64,000 nt of DNA from Nocardioides islandensis (GTDB lineage Bacteria > Actinomycetota > Actinomycetes > Propionibacteriales > Nocardioidaceae). The notes below the pieces were generated by a model, which made no database searches, was not told where the DNA came from, and worked only from the letters and a program-made list of their open reading frames with translations. Where the stretch lies: positions 186,001 through 250,000 of the forward strand of contig NZ_JADKPN010000001.1 of NCBI RefSeq assembly GCF_015352455.1, read 5' to 3'. Positions within the stretch are counted from its first letter, which is position 1. Each line of letters opens with the position of its first letter. Of the stretch, positions 55,085 through 64,000 are shown one piece after another. The position numbers and the translations under genes are program-made.

Positions 55085-55386
55085 CGCCACGACGCGCGCG
55101 CGACCCGCGCCCGACCCTCGGCACCCGGCTCCTCATCCTGGCGCTCATCGCGCTGGGCGTGTTCGTGCTGGTGCTGGCGTTCACCCGGCCGTCCGCCGGG
55201 CGCTTCATGTCGGCGGCCGTCCTGCTCGGCGCCGCGGGAGTGCTGCGCTTCCGCGCCACCCGGCCGACGGACCCCGCCCGGTACGGGCGGGCCGCCCAGC
55301 TGCGCTCGCTCTACTGGTCGATCGCCATCGCGGTGGTCTTCATCGGGGCGTCGTTCCTCGTCAACCGGCTGCTAGCGGGGAACTGA
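55081..55386 (+). CDS. Small three-helix membrane protein
   Basis: A 101-residue protein with three membrane segments (LLILALIALGVFVLVLAFTR; MSAAVLLGAAGVL; YWSIAIAVVFIGASFLVNRL) and a basic N-terminus. Resembles the plan of DUF3017-like actinobacterial membrane proteins, without certain assignment. GTG at 55081 overlaps the MFS stop by 4 bases, third gene of a coupled unit. Confidence 0.7.
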   Translation: MTPRRARDPRPTLGTRLLILALIALGVFVLVLAFTRPSAGRFMSAAVLLGAAGVLRFRATRPTDPARYGRAAQLRSLYWSIAIAVVFIGASFLVNRLLAGN

Positions 55387-55400
55387 CGCGGGAAGCGGGA

Positions 55401-56042
55401 CTACTCGAAGACCCGCCGCTCGGTCGAGGGCAGGAAGCCGCGCTCGCGGGCCCACAGCACGGCCTGGGTGCGGCGCTGCACGCCCATCTTGCGGTAGGCC
55501 GACCGGATGTAGGTCTTCACCGAGTTGATGCTGATGAACGCCCGCTCCGCGATCTCCTGGTTGCTCAGTCCCTGGCAGATGAGTGCGACCACCTCCGACT
55601 CGCGCGGGCTCAGGCCGTGGACCTGCCCGGGGTGACCCTCTTGCTTGACGGGCGCCTCCGGTCCGGGGTCAGGGCTGACGACGACCTCGCCACGGTGCAC
55701 GCGCTCGAGGGAGGCGACCAGCTCCTCTGCCGACAGCGACTTCGACAACCATCCCGCGATCCCCTTGTCGAGGGCGTCGCGCACCAGCTCGGGGTCGACG
55801 TGCCAGGAGTACACGACCCCCTTGAAGTCCTGGCCGGTCAGCTCCTCCTCGACGGGACCCACGACGCGCTCGCGGCTGAACGCGTCGTAGAGCACCACGT
55901 CCACGGAGCTCTCCACCGGCAGCTGCGAGACCAGCTCGACGACCTGCACCCGGTCACCGAACGGCGCCAGCATGTGCGCCAGACCCGCCAGGACCACGGC
56001 GTAGTCGTTCATCAGCGCCACCCGGACCGGTCCCTCTCCCAT
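55401..56042 (-). CDS. LuxR-family response regulator
   Basis: A 213-residue two-domain regulator. Receiver domain (about 5-120): RVALMNDYAVVLAGLAHML, with Asn in place of the first acidic residue, and probable phosphoacceptor Asp in VVLYDAFS. The C-terminal NarL-type HTH reads HGLSPRESEVVALICQGLSN, QEIAERAFISINSVKTYIRS. ATG at 56042. Divergent from the GAF-ANTAR gene 76 bases away. No histidine kinase is adjacent. Confidence 0.87.
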   Translation of the reverse strand: MGEGPVRVALMNDYAVVLAGLAHMLAPFGDRVQVVELVSQLPVESSVDVVLYDAFSRERVVGPVEEELTGQDFKGVVYSWHVDPELVRDALDKGIAGWLSKSLSAEELVASLERVHRGEVVVSPDPGPEAPVKQEGHPGQVHGLSPRESEVVALICQGLSNQEIAERAFISINSVKTYIRSAYRKMGVQRRTQAVLWARERGFLPSTERRVFE

Positions 56043-56118
56043 GGGCGGACACTACCGAGACCGCGGACTCGCACCAGGGGATGAGGCGGGACCCTGGATG
56101 GTCGAGGAGGATGGAGGC

Positions 56119-56823
56119 GTGGAACCTCTGCCGGAGACTCGGGAGGCACTGGCCGAGTACATGAGCCTGGACAGTCCGGACATCGACGACCTCATCCGCG
56201 ATCTGGCACAGGGGGCCGGCGAGCTGGTCCCCGACCTGGTGGGGCTCTCGCTCGGACTGGATCGAGAGGGACTCACCTTCACGCTCGTCGCGTCCGGAGA
56301 CGGGACTGCGTTGCTGGACGCCGCGCAGTACCTGGACGGAGGGCCGTGTGTCGAGGTCACCGAGGGACGGGCCCCGGTCCTCGAGATGGACTTCGCCGAC
56401 CCCTTGGACGAGGAGCGCTGGCGGCTCTACGCGGAGGTCGGTGCGGCTGCCGGCGTGCGCAGCAGCCTGTCTCTCCCGATCTACCTGGGCGACCGACTGG
56501 TGGGCGGGCTGAACCTGTACGCCGGGTCGTCCGAGGCCTTCCACGGGCACCATGCCGAGCTGGCCGCCCTCGTCTCCGCGAGCACCGCGGAAGCGGTCAG
56601 CAACGCCGACCTGTCGTTCTCCTCGCGGAGCAAGGCGCAGGCCGCCCCCGGGATCCTCCGGGAGCGGTTGGAGGTCGAGACGGCGATCGGCCTGCTGGCC
56701 GGCCTGCGGGGGCTCGAGCTCGCGGAGGCCGAGCAGCGGCTGGACGACGCGGCCCTGCGCGCCGGCGTGGACAGGGCAGCCGTGGCGCACGTCCTGGTCC
56801 GCGTCCTGCGCCAGGACCCGTGA
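56119..56823 (+). CDS. GAF and ANTAR domain protein
   Basis: A 234-residue sensor/RNA-binding antiterminator. The GAF domain spans about residues 20-155 (VGLSLGLDREGLTFTLVASG; YLDGGPCVEVTEGRA; SLPIYLGDRLVGGLNLYAG). The ANTAR helical domain is the last 55 residues (LEVETAIGLLAGLRGLELAE, then AEQRLDDAALRAGVDRAAVA). ANTAR domains bind dual-hairpin RNA and prevent termination. GTG at 56119 has an ideal AGGAGG site; the frame upstream to 56041 is not used. Confidence 0.88.
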   Translation: MEPLPETREALAEYMSLDSPDIDDLIRDLAQGAGELVPDLVGLSLGLDREGLTFTLVASGDGTALLDAAQYLDGGPCVEVTEGRAPVLEMDFADPLDEERWRLYAEVGAAAGVRSSLSLPIYLGDRLVGGLNLYAGSSEAFHGHHAELAALVSASTAEAVSNADLSFSSRSKAQAAPGILRERLEVETAIGLLAGLRGLELAEAEQRLDDAALRAGVDRAAVAHVLVRVLRQDP

Positions 56824-56845
56824 TCACCGCCGGTATCCTCGAACC

Positions 56846-57424
56846 ATGGCCGAGCAGGGCTCCGAACCCCGCCACGACCGTCCGGAGCGCGAGCTCGACG
56901 AGCGCACGGGCCGCGGCGCGGCGGCCGAACGCATGCGCCGGAAGAACGAGTGGGTCGACCAGCAGTTGCGGATCGCCATGGACCGCGGCGACTTCGACAA
57001 CTTGCCGGGTGCAGGCAAGCCGATCAAGGACCTCGGCACCGAGCACGACCCCGACTGGTGGATCAAGCGGCTGATCGAGCGCGAGAAGATCACCGGCGTT
57101 CTGCCGCCGGCGCTCCAGCTGCGCAAGGACGACGCCGAGCTCGACGGCCAGCTGGACCGGCACACCGCCGAGAGCGAGGTACGCCGCCTGCTCGAGGAGT
57201 TCAACGCCCGGGTGATGAAGGCCCGCTACACGCCGGTCGACGGGCCGCCGCTGATCACCATGCCGCGCGACGTCGAGGCCGAGGTGGTCGCCTGGCGCGA
57301 GCGTCGGCAGGCACGTCGCGCCGGCGCTGTGCGTCGCGAGGCACCGGCCGCTCCGCCGGCACCGCCGAAGCGGCGCTGGTGGCAGCGGTCGACGCGATCA
57401 GAACGCGTCGGCCAGCGGAAGTGA
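56846..57424 (+). CDS. DUF1992 (DnaJ-associated) protein
   Basis: A 192-residue cytoplasmic protein. The DUF1992 domain includes KNEWVDQQLRIAMDRGDFDN, LPGAGKPIKDLG, PDWWIKRLIEREKITGVLPP and ALQLRKD, then a basic tail ([14 protein letters not shown]). The family is sometimes fused to J domains. It overlaps the 3' end of the convergent CHAP gene by 27 bases. Function unknown. Confidence 0.88.
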   Translation: MAEQGSEPRHDRPERELDERTGRGAAAERMRRKNEWVDQQLRIAMDRGDFDNLPGAGKPIKDLGTEHDPDWWIKRLIEREKITGVLPPALQLRKDDAELDGQLDRHTAESEVRRLLEEFNARVMKARYTPVDGPPLITMPRDVEAEVVAWRERRQARRAGAVRREAPAAPPAPPKRRWWQRSTRSERVGQRK

Positions 57425-59623
57425 GGCGCGACGCGACGTCCGCGTGACGCCCCAGTCGAGGCGGCTCATCCGCGTGCAGGAGACGGCCGTGCCCTTCTTG
57501 ACCGCGACCGTGCGGCAGTAGGCGACGCCCGCACCGGAGGGCACGAACGCGCGGTAGCCGGGCAGTCCCCACGGAGTGCGCTGCGAGCCGGTGAAGCGCC
57601 AGCCGGTGCTCGTGAGCACGTGGCAGCCGACGCGCTGCTGCTTGACGGTGCCGGTGCGGCCGCACAGGGCGGGTCCGGCGCTCGTGGGGACCCAGGCGCG
57701 GTTGAGGGTCGAGCCGTACCGCAGTGCGCGGGCGATGTGCGCCGAGCGGCCGGTCTCCCAGCCGTTGCCGGTGGCCCGCAGCGCGGCGCAGGCGACCATG
57801 CGGCCGTGCCCGGTCACCCGGCACCACGAGACGTTCCCGCCGCGGTCGACCAGGAACGCACGAGAGTCGGCGGCACCGGGGTCCGCCTTCTTGGACAGCT
57901 TCGCGGTGTGCCAGCCGAACCCGGTGAGCACCTGGCAGCCGCCACGCACGCCGGTCGCCGGGGACCAGCAGAGAGCGGGGCCGGCCGCGGCGGCGACCCA
58001 GGTCGCGTCCGCGGGCAGTCGTCCGATGCGGTCGGAGGACACCTCGTCGGCGGCCCAGGTCGAGGTCTCGGGCGTGAAGGTCCGGCACGCGGCGCGCAGC
58101 TGGCCGGGTCGGCCGAGGGTCCGGCAGAAGGCGACCGTGCCGTCGTGCCGGGCGACGAACGCGCGGCTGAGCGCGGTGCCCCAGTCGGTGCGGTCGGGCG
58201 CCGTCGAGGTGCGCCAGCCGGTGCTGGTGAGGACGGAGCAGGAGACGCGCGGCTCGGCCGGCGTACCGGTCCGTCCGCACTGCGCGGGCCCCGCGGACGT
58301 CGCGACCCAGGCACGGTCGGCGAGGGCGGTGCGGGGGGTGCGGGCCGAGGTGACGTCGGATCCCCAGGTACGACGGTCGGCGTCGAGCGCCGTGCACGAG
58401 AGCTCGCGCTGGCTCAGCCCCAGGTTGCGGCAGTACGACACCGAGCCGTCGGAGCCGGTGACGAAGGACCGGCTGAGCGGTCCACCCCACTGGGTCCTGC
58501 GGTCCAGCCTCACCGACCGCCAGCCGTTGTCGCCCAGGATCCGGCAGCCGAGCCGCGGCTTCTTCTCCGAACCGGCCCGTCCGCACAGAGCGGGTCCACC
58601 GGCGGTGGCGAGCCAGGCCCGGTCGACGGCCTCGGACCCCGGCACCGTGCGGGCGTTGCCCGGACGGGAGGAGTGACCCACGGCGTCGTAGGCGACCACG
58701 GAGTAGACCGCGGACTGGCCGGCGGGCGGGGTGCGGTCCCAGAAGGAGGTCCCGCGCGTGGTGCCGAGCGGCACCCCGTTGCGCAGCACCCGGTACCCGG
58801 CGACGCCGAAGGCGTCGGTCGAGGAGTGCCAGGTGATGCCGGTGCGGCCGCGGTGGGCCACGACCCGGACGTCCGTCGGCACGGTCGGCGGAGTGGTGTC
58901 GACCGGAACGACGTCGTCGAGGTGGATGAACTTGTCGGGGTACCCGCGCATGCCGGGGCTGACCGTTGTGAAGTGGAAGCCGTTGTGGCCGTCGGTGTTC
59001 ATCTCCGAGATCAGGATGGTGCCGCCGTAGTACACGTCCTCGACGTAGGAGACGTGACCGCGCTTGTACCAGCCGATGGAGCCGATGGCCGGCGTCTTGT
59101 CGGGCTTCTTGCCGATCGACTTGGCGACCTTGCCCCACTCGGAGGCGTTGCCCCAGTGCCGGCCGGCGTACCAGTTGGAGAACGACAGCCCGTTGCGGGC
59201 CGCCACCCGGAAGGCGACCCACGAGGTGCACTGGCCCTGGAGGAAGCCGCGGGCGTCGCCCATGCAGCCGCCGCCCAGGGTGGCCTCGTTGCAGTCGCCG
59301 GCGGCGGGGTACGGGTAGCCGTAGACGTTGGTGGCCACGTGGGTCCCCGGGACGCCGACCCAGACGTCCTGGCCCTGCGGGTTCTTCGCCATGCCGGTCG
59401 GGGTCCCGGTGAGCTGCGCCTGCTGGAACTGCTTGACCAGCTGCTCCTGGTCTGGACCTGTCTGGTCCGGCCCACCTCCCGGCCCGTTGCCGTCGTCGGC
59501 GCGGGCGGATGAGGTGACGACCACCACGAGGACGATCGTCATCGCCAGCACCGTGCTCACGACCAGCACGACCCAGCGCACGGCGCGCTCCAGCGCGGCG
59601 TGGTCGGGACGGGCGACGTGCAC
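57398..59623 (-). CDS. Secreted CHAP-domain protein with fibronectin III and four-Cys repeats
   Basis: About 741 residues. Signal anchor [20 protein letters not shown] (about 14-40). The CHAP amidase/endopeptidase domain has catalytic Cys in [17 protein letters not shown] and His in [15 protein letters not shown] fibronectin III module follows ([20 protein letters not shown] ... [11 protein letters not shown]). The C-terminal 420 residues are four divergent repeats of about 95-110 residues: (D/N)RAWxxTxxGPALCG ... C.VL...GW ... WG ... SRAFV ... V.(Y/F)CR ... C. It probably cleaves peptidoglycan at the cell surface. Start GTG 59623, or TTG 59662. Confidence 0.85.
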   Translation of the reverse strand: MHVARPDHAALERAVRWVVLVVSTVLAMTIVLVVVVTSSARADDGNGPGGGPDQTGPDQEQLVKQFQQAQLTGTPTGMAKNPQGQDVWVGVPGTHVATNVYGYPYPAAGDCNEATLGGGCMGDARGFLQGQCTSWVAFRVAARNGLSFSNWYAGRHWGNASEWGKVAKSIGKKPDKTPAIGSIGWYKRGHVSYVEDVYYGGTILISEMNTDGHNGFHFTTVSPGMRGYPDKFIHLDDVVPVDTTPPTVPTDVRVVAHRGRTGITWHSSTDAFGVAGYRVLRNGVPLGTTRGTSFWDRTPPAGQSAVYSVVAYDAVGHSSRPGNARTVPGSEAVDRAWLATAGGPALCGRAGSEKKPRLGCRILGDNGWRSVRLDRRTQWGGPLSRSFVTGSDGSVSYCRNLGLSQRELSCTALDADRRTWGSDVTSARTPRTALADRAWVATSAGPAQCGRTGTPAEPRVSCSVLTSTGWRTSTAPDRTDWGTALSRAFVARHDGTVAFCRTLGRPGQLRAACRTFTPETSTWAADEVSSDRIGRLPADATWVAAAAGPALCWSPATGVRGGCQVLTGFGWHTAKLSKKADPGAADSRAFLVDRGGNVSWCRVTGHGRMVACAALRATGNGWETGRSAHIARALRYGSTLNRAWVPTSAGPALCGRTGTVKQQRVGCHVLTSTGWRFTGSQRTPWGLPGYRAFVPSGAGVAYCRTVAVKKGTAVSCTRMSRLDWGVTRTSRRASLPLADAF

Positions 59624-59787
59624 GGCGTACCTCGGGGCAGGGAAGGCGGATCGGCGCGGCAAATGCTGCGCGCCACGAGGGCCCCGCGGGCAGGAACGGG
59701 CAAACCGGCCCGATGCGGGGAGTCCGGGGGTACAAGCGTGAGAAGTGCGTCATACCGGCGGGATCCGCCCGGCGGTACGTTCCGGCC

Positions 59788-60885
59788 ATGCCGTCCTCGC
59801 GCAGCCCCAAGGACTTCTTCCGACCCCTGGCGGTCGGTGCCCCCCAGCCGCTTCGCGAGATCCCCGCGCGGCCCAGCCGGGCGATCCACTTCTTCGACCC
59901 GTCGAACGAGAAGATGGCGGCCAAGGTGCCGCAGCTGGTCGGCACCGTCGACGTGCTGCTCGGCAACCTCGAGGACGCCGTCAAGGCCGACAACAAGGTG
60001 GCCGCGCGCGAAGGCCTGGTGCGGATCGCTTCCGGCACGGACTTCGGCCCCACCCAGCTCTGGACCCGCATCAACGCCCTCGACAGCCCGTGGGTGCTCG
60101 ACGACCTGACCACGCTGGTCCCGGCGATCGGCGACAAGCTGGACGTGGTGATGGTGCCGAAGGTGCAGGGCGCCGAGGACATCGCGTACGTCGACCGGTT
60201 GCTCGCCCAGCTGGAGGCCAGGGCCGGCCTCGACCGGCCGATCCTGGTGCACGCGATCCTCGAGACCGCCCGCGGCGTGGCCAACGTCGAGGAGATCTGC
60301 GGCGCCTCGCCGCGCATGCAGGGACTGTCCCTCGGGCCGGCCGACCTCGCGGCGGACCGGCGGATGAAGACCACCCGGGTCGGTGGCGGGCACCCGGGCT
60401 ACCTGGTGCGCGAGGACCCCCGGCGGACCAGTGACGGGGTCGAGAGCAACGACCGCGCGACGTACCAGCAGGACCTCTGGCACTACACGATCGCGCGCAT
60501 GGTCGACGCCTGTGCGATGCACGGCATCTCGCCGTACTACGGGCCGTTCGGCGACATCGGTGACCCCGTGGCCTGCGAGGACCAGTTCCGCAACGCGTTC
60601 CTGCTCGGGTGCGTCGGCGCGTGGAGCCTGCACCCGACGCAGATCCCGATCGCGCACCGCGTGTTCTCCCCCTCGGTCGAGGACATCCGTCACGCGCGGC
60701 GCGTCGTGGCCGCCCTGCAGCGTGACGGGGGCGACGGCACCGGCGCGGTGATGCTCGACGGGAAGATGGAGGACGACGCCTCCCTCAAGCAGTGCCTGGT
60801 GCTCGTCGAGCTGGCCGAGCAGCTCTCCGCGGTCGACCCGGAGCTGAAGGAGAAGTACGCCGCCATCGAGGTCTCGGATGGCTGA
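59788..60885 (+). CDS. HpcH/HpaI-family CoA-ester lyase (malyl-CoA lyase-like)
   Basis: A 365-residue CitE/HpcH-fold Mg-dependent lyase: [72 protein letters not shown] and [17 protein letters not shown]. The longer form fits L-malyl-CoA/beta-methylmalyl-CoA lyase of the ethylmalonyl-CoA pathway. It overlaps the next, shorter CoA-ester lyase by 8 bases, the usual pairing of lyase and malyl-CoA thioesterase. ATG at 59788. Confidence 0.85.
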   Translation: MPSSRSPKDFFRPLAVGAPQPLREIPARPSRAIHFFDPSNEKMAAKVPQLVGTVDVLLGNLEDAVKADNKVAAREGLVRIASGTDFGPTQLWTRINALDSPWVLDDLTTLVPAIGDKLDVVMVPKVQGAEDIAYVDRLLAQLEARAGLDRPILVHAILETARGVANVEEICGASPRMQGLSLGPADLAADRRMKTTRVGGGHPGYLVREDPRRTSDGVESNDRATYQQDLWHYTIARMVDACAMHGISPYYGPFGDIGDPVACEDQFRNAFLLGCVGAWSLHPTQIPIAHRVFSPSVEDIRHARRVVAALQRDGGDGTGAVMLDGKMEDDASLKQCLVLVELAEQLSAVDPELKEKYAAIEVSDG

Positions 60886-61762
60886 CTTCCGGCCGCGGCG
60901 GTCCGTGCTCTACATGCCGTCGTCGAACGAGCGTGCCCTGGAGAAGGCCAAGTCGATCCCCTGCGACGGGCTGATCCTCGACCTCGAGGACGCCGTCGCC
61001 CCGGACGCCAAGGCGGCCGCACGCGAAGCGGCCTGTGCGGCGGCCGCGTCGGGCGAGTACGGGCGGCGCGAGGTCACCATCCGCGTCAACGGCGCCGACA
61101 CCGAGTGGCACGACGCCGACCTGGCGGCGGCCTGCGCGGCCGGCCCCGACGGCATCGTGGTGCCGAAGGTGTCGTCCGCGTCGGAGGTGCAGACCCTGGC
61201 GGACGCGATGGAGCGGCACGGCGCGCCGGACCACACCGCGCTCTGGGCGATGGTCGAGACGCCGCGCGCGATCCTGCACGCCGAGGAGATCGCCCTGGCC
61301 TCGGATCGGCTCACCGTCTTCGTGATGGGCACCAACGACCTGGCCAAGGAGCTGTACCCGAGCTCATCACCGGGGCACGTGCCGGGCCGCGGCCCGTTGC
61401 TCACCGGGCTGTCGCTGGCCCTGCTGGCCGCGCGCGCGACGGGTACGGCGATCCTGGACGGCGTCTACAACGACGTCCGCGACACCGACGGGTTCCTCGA
61501 GGAGTGCCGCCAGGGCCGGGAGATGGGCTTCGACGGCAAGACCCTCGTGCACCCCAGCCAGGTCGACGGCGCCAACGCCGCGTTCGCCCCCAGCGACGAG
61601 GCCGTCGAGGACGCCCGCGGCATCCTCCGGGCCTGGGAGGAGGGCCAACAGGTCGACGGGGGCTCGGGCGTCGTCACCTACCAGGGCCGGATGGTGGAGG
61701 CCCTCCACGTCGACACCGCCCGCCGGACGCTGGCGGTGTACGAGGCGATCCGGGCGCTGTAG
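60878..61762 (+). CDS. CitE-like CoA-ester lyase (candidate (3S)-malyl-CoA thioesterase)
   Basis: A 294-residue TIM-barrel CitE homologue: [87 protein letters not shown] and [20 protein letters not shown]. Together with the overlapping lyase gene it probably handles malyl-CoA or beta-methylmalyl-CoA for acetate or C2 assimilation. No citrate-lyase partners are present. Confidence 0.85.
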   Translation: MADFRPRRSVLYMPSSNERALEKAKSIPCDGLILDLEDAVAPDAKAAAREAACAAAASGEYGRREVTIRVNGADTEWHDADLAAACAAGPDGIVVPKVSSASEVQTLADAMERHGAPDHTALWAMVETPRAILHAEEIALASDRLTVFVMGTNDLAKELYPSSSPGHVPGRGPLLTGLSLALLAARATGTAILDGVYNDVRDTDGFLEECRQGREMGFDGKTLVHPSQVDGANAAFAPSDEAVEDARGILRAWEEGQQVDGGSGVVTYQGRMVEALHVDTARRTLAVYEAIRAL

Positions 61763-61766
61763 CCGC

Positions 61767-61868
61767 GCTGGCGGTGGGTGCCAGCAATCGCGCGATCGCG
61801 GCTGGCGGTGGGTGCCAGAAATCGCGCGACCGCGGCTGGCGGTGGGTGCCAGAAATCGCGCGATCGCA
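61767..61868. repeat. Three tandem 34-base repeats
   Basis: Units at 61767-61800, 61801-61834 and 61835-61868: GCTGGCGGTGGGTGCCAG followed by (A/C)AATCGCGCGATCGCG, differing at only a few bases. Each holds a CTGGC/GCCAG stem and an ATCGCGCGAT palindrome. A partial fourth copy CAGAAACCGCGCGATCGCG starts at 61901. Confidence 0.85.
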
Positions 61869-61877
61869 GCCGTATGA

Positions 61878-61900
61878 CAGGTTTCGCGACCGGAAACCTG
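61878..61900. terminator. Hairpin CAGGTTTC-N7-GAAACCTG
   Basis: Perfect 8-base stem right after the tandem repeats and before the convergent small gene; a candidate transcript end for the lyase pair. Confidence 0.45.
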
Positions 61901-61954
61901 CAGAAACCGCGCGATCGCGCGATCACCGGCACCATCACCGGCGCCGAGGCGAAG

Positions 61955-62194
61955 TCAGTCGCGCTGGGCGTGCTTGCCGCCGATGACGTGCGGGGCGGCG
62001 GTGGACTCGTCGGTCGCGTCGCGGTCGACGTGGCGGGCATCGCCGGACGCAGGGGCAACGTCGGAGGCCGAGGCGGGGGCCGAGGCGGGGGCCGGGTCGA
62101 GGGCGGGGTCGACGGGGGCGGACGCGGACGTCACGGAACCGTCGTCGTCCTTGTCGCCGCCGAGCGCCTCTTTGAGGCTGTCGAAGAAGCCCAT
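61955..62194 (-). CDS. Small acidic protein with amphipathic N-terminus
   Basis: A 79-residue protein: MGFFDSLKEALGGDKDDDGS begins with a short amphipathic helix, followed by a Pro/Ala/Ser-rich disordered part (DPALDPAPASAPASASDVAP) and a polar tail. The MGFF(D/E)xLK start is common in small bacterial membrane-associated proteins. ATG at 62194. Function unknown. Confidence 0.6.
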   Translation of the reverse strand: MGFFDSLKEALGGDKDDDGSVTSASAPVDPALDPAPASAPASASDVAPASGDARHVDRDATDESTAAPHVIGGKHAQRD

Positions 62195-62282
62195 GGCCGT
62201 GAGTATCCGGCCCGACCACGTCGACGGGGCGGCAAACGGCGAGTTTCGCGGTCCGGGCGTGTCGCCGCTCTAGTCTGCTGAG

Positions 62283-63017
62283 GTGGCAGCGACGAGCCCC
62301 TCGGGTGACGAGGTCCAGCTCGTCGCCCACCACGTCGGCGCCACGGTCGAGCACCTCGAGCGCCGCATCGAGGCGCGGTTCGGTGACCGGGGCCTGACCC
62401 GTGCGGCGCGCGACCTCGCCGACCTGGTGCGCCGGGTGGAGTCCGAGGCGGGCCAGTCGCACCGGCGGTTGCGGCGTACGACGCTCACCACCCGCGCGAT
62501 CAGCGTCACGATCGTCGTGGCCACCGCCCTGGCGCTCGTGTTCAGCCTGCGCTCCGCCATCGAGGACGGCCTCGAGCACACCTCCGACTGGATCCCCTTC
62601 GTCGAGAGCGTGATCAACGACCTGGTGTTCTCGGCGATCGCGGTGCTCTTCTTGTGGGCCTTCCCCGAACGCCGCGAGCGCCGGACGCTGCTCCAGCTGC
62701 TGCACCGGCTGCGCTCGCTGGCGCACGTCATCGACATGCACCAGCTGTCGAAGGACCCGGAGCAGGTGCAGCCGACGTACGTCCGCACCGAGGCCTCCGT
62801 CAGCCACGGCCTGGACGCCGACCAGCTGCACCACTACCTCGACTACTGCTCGGAGATGCTCAGCCTCACCGCCAAGACGGCCGCCCTCTGCGCCGAGCAC
62901 AGCACCGACGAGGTCGTCCTCGACACCATCTCGACCCTGGAGACGCTGACCACCGAGCTCTCCAACAAGATCTGGCAGAAGATCTCGCTGCTCCCGCGCG
63001 CCGATGTCGCCCATTGA
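62283..63017 (+). CDS. Two-helix membrane protein of unknown function
   Basis: A 244-residue protein: cytoplasmic coiled-coil N-terminus (VEHLERRIEARFGDRGLTRA, about 20-70), two membrane helices (ISVTIVVATALALVFSL; VINDLVFSAIAVLFLWAF) and a helical C-terminal domain (TLLQLLHRLRSLAHVIDMHQ ... LDADQLHHYLDYCSEMLSLT). GTG at 62283. No known family recognised; it lies 36 bases upstream of the spermidine-synthase-like gene, same strand. Confidence 0.72.
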   Translation: MAATSPSGDEVQLVAHHVGATVEHLERRIEARFGDRGLTRAARDLADLVRRVESEAGQSHRRLRRTTLTTRAISVTIVVATALALVFSLRSAIEDGLEHTSDWIPFVESVINDLVFSAIAVLFLWAFPERRERRTLLQLLHRLRSLAHVIDMHQLSKDPEQVQPTYVRTEASVSHGLDADQLHHYLDYCSEMLSLTAKTAALCAEHSTDEVVLDTISTLETLTTELSNKIWQKISLLPRADVAH

Positions 63018-63053
63018 CGTACACGGGACCGCTCGGCTGAGACGATGACCGCC

Positions 63054-64000
63054 ATGAGCGACACCAAGACGGTCCGGGCCGCCAGCGTCGCCGGGCAGGG
63101 TGTGGTCGTACGGCGCCTGGTGCTCGGCAGCGCGTTGATGCTGTTCCTCGAGCTGGCCCTGATCCGCTGGCTCGGGTCGAACATCGTGCACCTGTCGTAC
63201 TTCTCGAACTTCGTGCTGCTGGGCTCGTTCCTGGGCATCGGCATCGGGTTCCTCGTCAGCCGCCGGACGTGGACGCTCGTGCCCGCCGCGCCGCTGCTGC
63301 TGGCCGTGCTGGTGCTCGGCGTCGTCCTGTTCCCGGTCTCCCTCGACCGCACCGGCTCCGACGTCATCTACTTCACGTCGCTCCAGGCGAGCGGGCCGCC
63401 TGCCTGGGTCGTGCTGCCGCTGGTCTTCGTGGCCGTCGCCCTCGTGATCGCCGGTCCCGCCGAGATCGTCGGCCGGTGCTTCGCGGACCTGACCCCCCTG
63501 ACGGCGTACCGCTGGGACCTGGTCGGCTCGCTCGTCGGCATCAGCGCGTTCACGGTGCTGTCGTTCCTCTGGGCGCCGCCGGTCGTGTGGGGCGTGATCG
63601 TCGCGGTCGCGTTCGTCCTGCTCGTCCCGAACCTGAGGCGGCTCATCGCGACCGTGGCCGGCGTCGCCATCGTCGGCGTGCTGCTGATCGAGTCGACGGC
63701 CGCCAACACCAGCTGGTCGCCGTACTACAAGATCACCACCAAGGACCTCTCCGGGAACCCCGACTACGTCGACATCGCCGTCAACGGCATCCCGCACCAG
63801 CTGATGGCGCCGGCCCAGTGGAAGCTCGAGCAGGGCGAGCAGCAGTACTCCACGCCGTACGAGCGGATCAAGGACAACAGCCTCGAGAACGTCCTCATCG
63901 TCGGGGCGGGTTCCGGGTCCGACGTCGCCATCGCGCTCTCCAAGGGCGCCCAGCACATCGATGCCGTCGACATCGACCCGCGGATCATGCAGATCGGCGT
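63054..64000 (+). CDS. Spermidine-synthase-like membrane protein, N-terminal part
   Basis: Runs off the window after about 315 residues. About seven membrane segments (from LVLGSALMLFLELALIRWLG to RRLIATVAGVAIVGVLLIES) precede a methyltransferase/spermidine-synthase fold: NVLIVGAGSGSDVAIALSKG and HIDAVDIDPRIMQIG (SAM or decarboxy-SAM binding). Fused membrane 'spermidine synthases' are frequent in actinobacteria; activity on polyamines is not established for them. ATG at 63054. The end lies outside the window. Confidence 0.8.
   Translation, partial: MSDTKTVRAASVAGQGVVVRRLVLGSALMLFLELALIRWLGSNIVHLSYFSNFVLLGSFLGIGIGFLVSRRTWTLVPAAPLLLAVLVLGVVLFPVSLDRTGSDVIYFTSLQASGPPAWVVLPLVFVAVALVIAGPAEIVGRCFADLTPLTAYRWDLVGSLVGISAFTVLSFLWAPPVVWGVIVAVAFVLLVPNLRRLIATVAGVAIVGVLLIESTAANTSWSPYYKITTKDLSGNPDYVDIAVNGIPHQLMAPAQWKLEQGEQQYSTPYERIKDNSLENVLIVGAGSGSDVAIALSKGAQHIDAVDIDPRIMQIG

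Noticed and set aside
59624..59787. Possible c-di-AMP (ydaO) riboswitch before the CHAP-protein gene
   Set aside because: Such riboswitches often precede actinobacterial wall hydrolases, but I could not find the conserved motifs in this 164-base gap.
57255..60374. 1039-codon minus-strand frame spanning the CHAP and lyase genes
   Set aside because: Arg/Pro-rich translation crossing two well-supported genes in another frame; no domain pattern.
61767..61868. CRISPR array
   Set aside because: The 34-base units are directly adjacent with no unique spacers and there are no cas genes.
61935..63956. 673-codon minus-strand frame
   Set aside because: Low-complexity Arg/Gln/His/Asp-rich shadow of the 62283-63017 and 63054-64000 genes.

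Overview
The window is about 70% G+C, densely packed and GTG-rich, and looks like chromosomal core sequence of a high-GC actinomycete, most likely Nocardioidaceae (Nocardioides-like). Pointers are a class I (archaeal-type) lysyl-tRNA synthetase, a DUF3151 gene near class II fructose-bisphosphate aldolase, a dnaK-grpE-dnaJ-hspR operon with HAIR operators, an F420-type oxidoreductase and two adjacent malyl-CoA-type lyases. I see no rRNA, tRNA, CRISPR array, insertion sequence or prophage. Most very long antisense frames are GC-skew shadows and were left out.

Layout. 0-6.5 kb: truncated helix-turn-helix regulator, lysyl-tRNA synthetase, DUF3151, a DHA2 drug exporter, an LLM-class oxidoreductase and fba. 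6.7-15.2 kb: a one-carbon block (virulence-factor-domain protein, homocysteine S-methyltransferase, formate-THF ligase), a CodA-like amidohydrolase, a SpoU methyltransferase, DedA, pyrE, an FAD oxidoreductase and an aminotransferase. 15.2-26 kb: two membrane proteins, then the heat-shock regulon (clpB; dnaK-grpE-dnaJ-hspR), with a HAIR operator in front of each unit. 26-34.6 kb: GDPD, a lamin-tail protein, an epimerase, a GH38 alpha-mannosidase, zwf and an aldo/keto reductase. 35.4-36.7 kb: three coupled small genes resembling type VII-secretion accessory proteins, the last one frameshifted. 36.7-45 kb: a minus-strand run (LAL regulator, Asp/Gly octapeptide-repeat peptide, JmjC-like cupin, ferredoxin-like protein, P450, MFS exporter) that could be an uncharacterised peptide-modifying cluster. 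45.2-48.9 kb: histidine catabolism (M20 amidohydrolase, hutF, hutI), coupled by 4-base overlaps. 48.9-57.4 kb: nitroreductase, acyl-CoA ligase, beta-propeller protein, M20 peptidase, MFS, a LuxR response regulator divergent from a GAF-ANTAR protein, and DUF1992. 57.4-64 kb: a large secreted CHAP protein with a new-looking four-cysteine repeat, a pair of malyl-CoA-type lyases, small and membrane proteins, and a truncated spermidine-synthase-like membrane protein.

The most unusual property of the window is its load of palindromic repeats. A REP-like family has three copies (28.85, 30.82 and 35.32 kb), one of them in frame inside the alpha-mannosidase gene. A second family of nested inverted repeats (GAGTAAC-type) occurs at 5.4 and 31.9 kb. 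Two perfect palindromes sit in frame inside hutF. A 22-base-arm inverted repeat lies in front of the GDPD gene, and 34-base tandem repeats follow the malyl-CoA lyase pair.
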